NCBI GenBank assembly: GCA_964370845.1
Contig: CAYJLB010000060.1
Span: 1-13,762 of the forward strand
Source: CAYJLB01 sp964370845
Lineage (GTDB): Bacteria; Bacillota; Clostridia; Oscillospirales; Ruminococcaceae
Direction: 5' to 3'
Length of the DNA: 13,762 bases
The translations under genes were made by a program, and so were the position numbers. The notes beneath the pieces were generated by a model. It did no database searches. It saw nothing but the letters and a program-made list of their open reading frames with translations, and was not told where the DNA came from. Positions within the stretch are counted from its first letter, which is position 1. The number at the start of each line of letters is the position of its first letter. This document shows, piece by piece, positions 12,490 to 13,762 of this stretch.

Positions 12490-13762
12490 TTATGAAGGTA
12501 AAGTGCTTATATCTTTAGTATTGCCTAAGAAATCAAGAACTTTTTCAAAAGGCACTGGTTTTGCGAAAAAGTATCCTTGTATATAATCACATTTACAAGA
12601 AACACATAGATCTTTTTGTTCAACATCTTCAATTCCTTCAACAATAATTTTTTTATTAATAGATTGAATCCCTAAAATAAGATGTCCAAAAAAGTTTTTA
12701 TTTTCTTGAGATTTAGTAGCAGAAAGCATAAGACTCCTATCAATTTTGATAATATCAAGTGGCAAATCCAATAAAACACTCATATTAGAATATTCTATTC
12801 CAAAATCATCAAGCTCAAAAATAAATCCTTTTTCTTGCATTTCTTTCATAACCGTTTTCATATTAAAGCTATCAGAAATAAGAACTCTTTCAGTAATTTC
12901 AATTTTTATCATTGATGGAGGAATATTGTATTTTGCTAAAATTGCCAAAACATCTTCTATCATATTAGGCAAAGTAAATTGATAGTAAGGAAAGTTGACA
13001 GAAACGGACTCAAACTGCGGATTTAATTGATTATTATCTAAGGACTTTCTTAAATCCTTACATACAATTTCCAGTACGCTATAAGTTATTTTTGTTATAA
13101 GCCCAGTTTTTTCAGCAATTTCAATAAAGCTGTTTGGATATAATAATTTATCATTATCAAGCATTCTAACTAAGGCTTCTGCTTTAGTGAAAGTGTTTTT
13201 TGCTACAGAAAAAATCGGTTGATAGTGAACAACAAAAGTATTATTAGCAAGCGCATCTTTAATTTTTTGTGTCATTAAATTTTTCTCAGACATATTGTTC
13301 ATAATAGAAATATCATATAAATATCTGCTATCACCAGAAATATCTTTTAAAGTGCGAACTGAATAATCGGCAGCGGAAATTAAATCTTTTGCATTTTTAG
13401 AGAAAGCAGGATAATCTACCCTAACAAAAATTAAATCTAAAATTACAATAAATCCATCAATAGAAATTGGCTGATTTAATAAATCTATAACAGTATTTAC
13501 TTCATTAAAATATTCTTCGCTTAAATCCTTTGAAAGAATAGCAAACTCATCTCCACTATATCTAAATGTATTGGATGCAGAAAATTTCTTTAAAAGATTT
13601 TCCGAAACTATTCTTAATAATTTATCCCCTGTTTCAAGCCCGTATCGCTCATTCACACTTTTAAAATTACGCAAACTTATTATGTATAATGAAAAATCGT
13701 CCTTACTTTTAATACGTTCATTTATTTTATGAGTTAATGCAATTCTATTGTTAACTCCTGTT
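12490..13762 (-). CDS. GGDEF-EAL c-di-GMP protein (5' end cut by window)
   Basis: About 424 codons are visible and the frame stays open to the window edge, where TGVNNRIALTHKI is a typical GGDEF-domain opening; the true start lies outside. The GGDEF domain has SGDEF (13557-13543) but the metal-binding D-x-D-x-FK element reads SLRNFK, so cyclase activity is doubtful. The EAL domain, the last ~255 residues, looks intact: AEALVR (EAL at 13179-13171), VSVNFPYYQF with the conserved Asn, EITE, LDDFG, KIDRS, VEGIED and QGYFFAKP. It therefore probably hydrolyses c-di-GMP, with the degenerate GGDEF domain perhaps acting as a GTP-sensing regulatory part. Any sensor domain would lie upstream, outside the window. 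It is convergent with the lipoprotein gene. Confidence 0.92.
   Translation of the reverse strand, partial: TGVNNRIALTHKINERIKSKDDFSLYIISLRNFKSVNERYGLETGDKLLRIVSENLLKKFSASNTFRYSGDEFAILSKDLSEEYFNEVNTVIDLLNQPISIDGFIVILDLIFVRVDYPAFSKNAKDLISAADYSVRTLKDISGDSRYLYDISIMNNMSEKNLMTQKIKDALANNTFVVHYQPIFSVAKNTFTKAEALVRMLDNDKLLYPNSFIEIAEKTGLITKITYSVLEIVCKDLRKSLDNNQLNPQFESVSVNFPYYQFTLPNMIEDVLAILAKYNIPPSMIKIEITERVLISDSFNMKTVMKEMQEKGFIFELDDFGIEYSNMSVLLDLPLDIIKIDRSLMLSATKSQENKNFFGHLILGIQSINKKIIVEGIEDVEQKDLCVSCKCDYIQGYFFAKPVPFEKVLDFLGNTKDISTLPS

Overview
The window is about 13.8 kb of AT-rich DNA from a Gram-positive, low-GC anaerobe, most likely a member of Clostridia (Lachnospirales-like). The grounds are strong GGAGG-type ribosome binding sites, intrinsic hairpin/T-tract terminators, a lipobox lipoprotein, a surface protein with a sortase-type tail, a GH25 lysozyme, an [FeFe]-hydrogenase-family protein and a near-consensus Rex operator. 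No mobile elements, RNA genes or CRISPR arrays were seen.

Layout. 1-886 (-): AraC-family regulator, 3' end cut by the window. 1006-2178 (+): divergent MFS permease. 2609-4486 (+): secreted repeat protein with a variant sortase signal, preceded by a 430-base gap with a tandem 11-bp repeat at its promoter. 4739-5827 (+): membrane-anchored GH25 lysozyme, apparently started at a non-standard ATT codon, with two Spo0A-box matches at its promoter. 6025-6561 (+): His/Cys-rich metal-binding protein with a palindromic operator over its promoter. 6647-11070 (-): five co-directional genes, in transcription order a thioredoxin-like [2Fe-2S] protein, a PAS-containing sensory-type [FeFe] hydrogenase, a SpoIIE/PP2C phosphatase, an AlkD-like DNA glycosylase and an ABM-fold protein. 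11273-12382 (+): acidic lipoprotein. 12490-13762 (-): GGDEF-EAL protein, 5' end cut by the window.

The most coherent system is the hydrogenase cluster. Its promoter is overlapped by a 17/18 match to the Rex operator, so NADH/NAD+ balance probably controls it. The hydrogenase keeps the H-cluster cysteines but has Ser at the proton-relay Cys position, and carries a PAS domain and a coiled-coil tail, which fits a redox or H2 sensor. The adjacent PP2C phosphatase is its natural output, which matches the phosphatase-linked sensory hydrogenases known from Clostridia. Between hydrogenase and phosphatase, 9037-9139 can fold almost completely into four helices, three of them forming a three-way junction just before the phosphatase ribosome binding site; this may set the phosphatase dose.

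The other genes are mostly single transcription units with their own promoter and terminator and concern the cell surface, metal handling and c-di-GMP turnover. All functional calls come from reading motifs by eye; no searches or folding programs were run.
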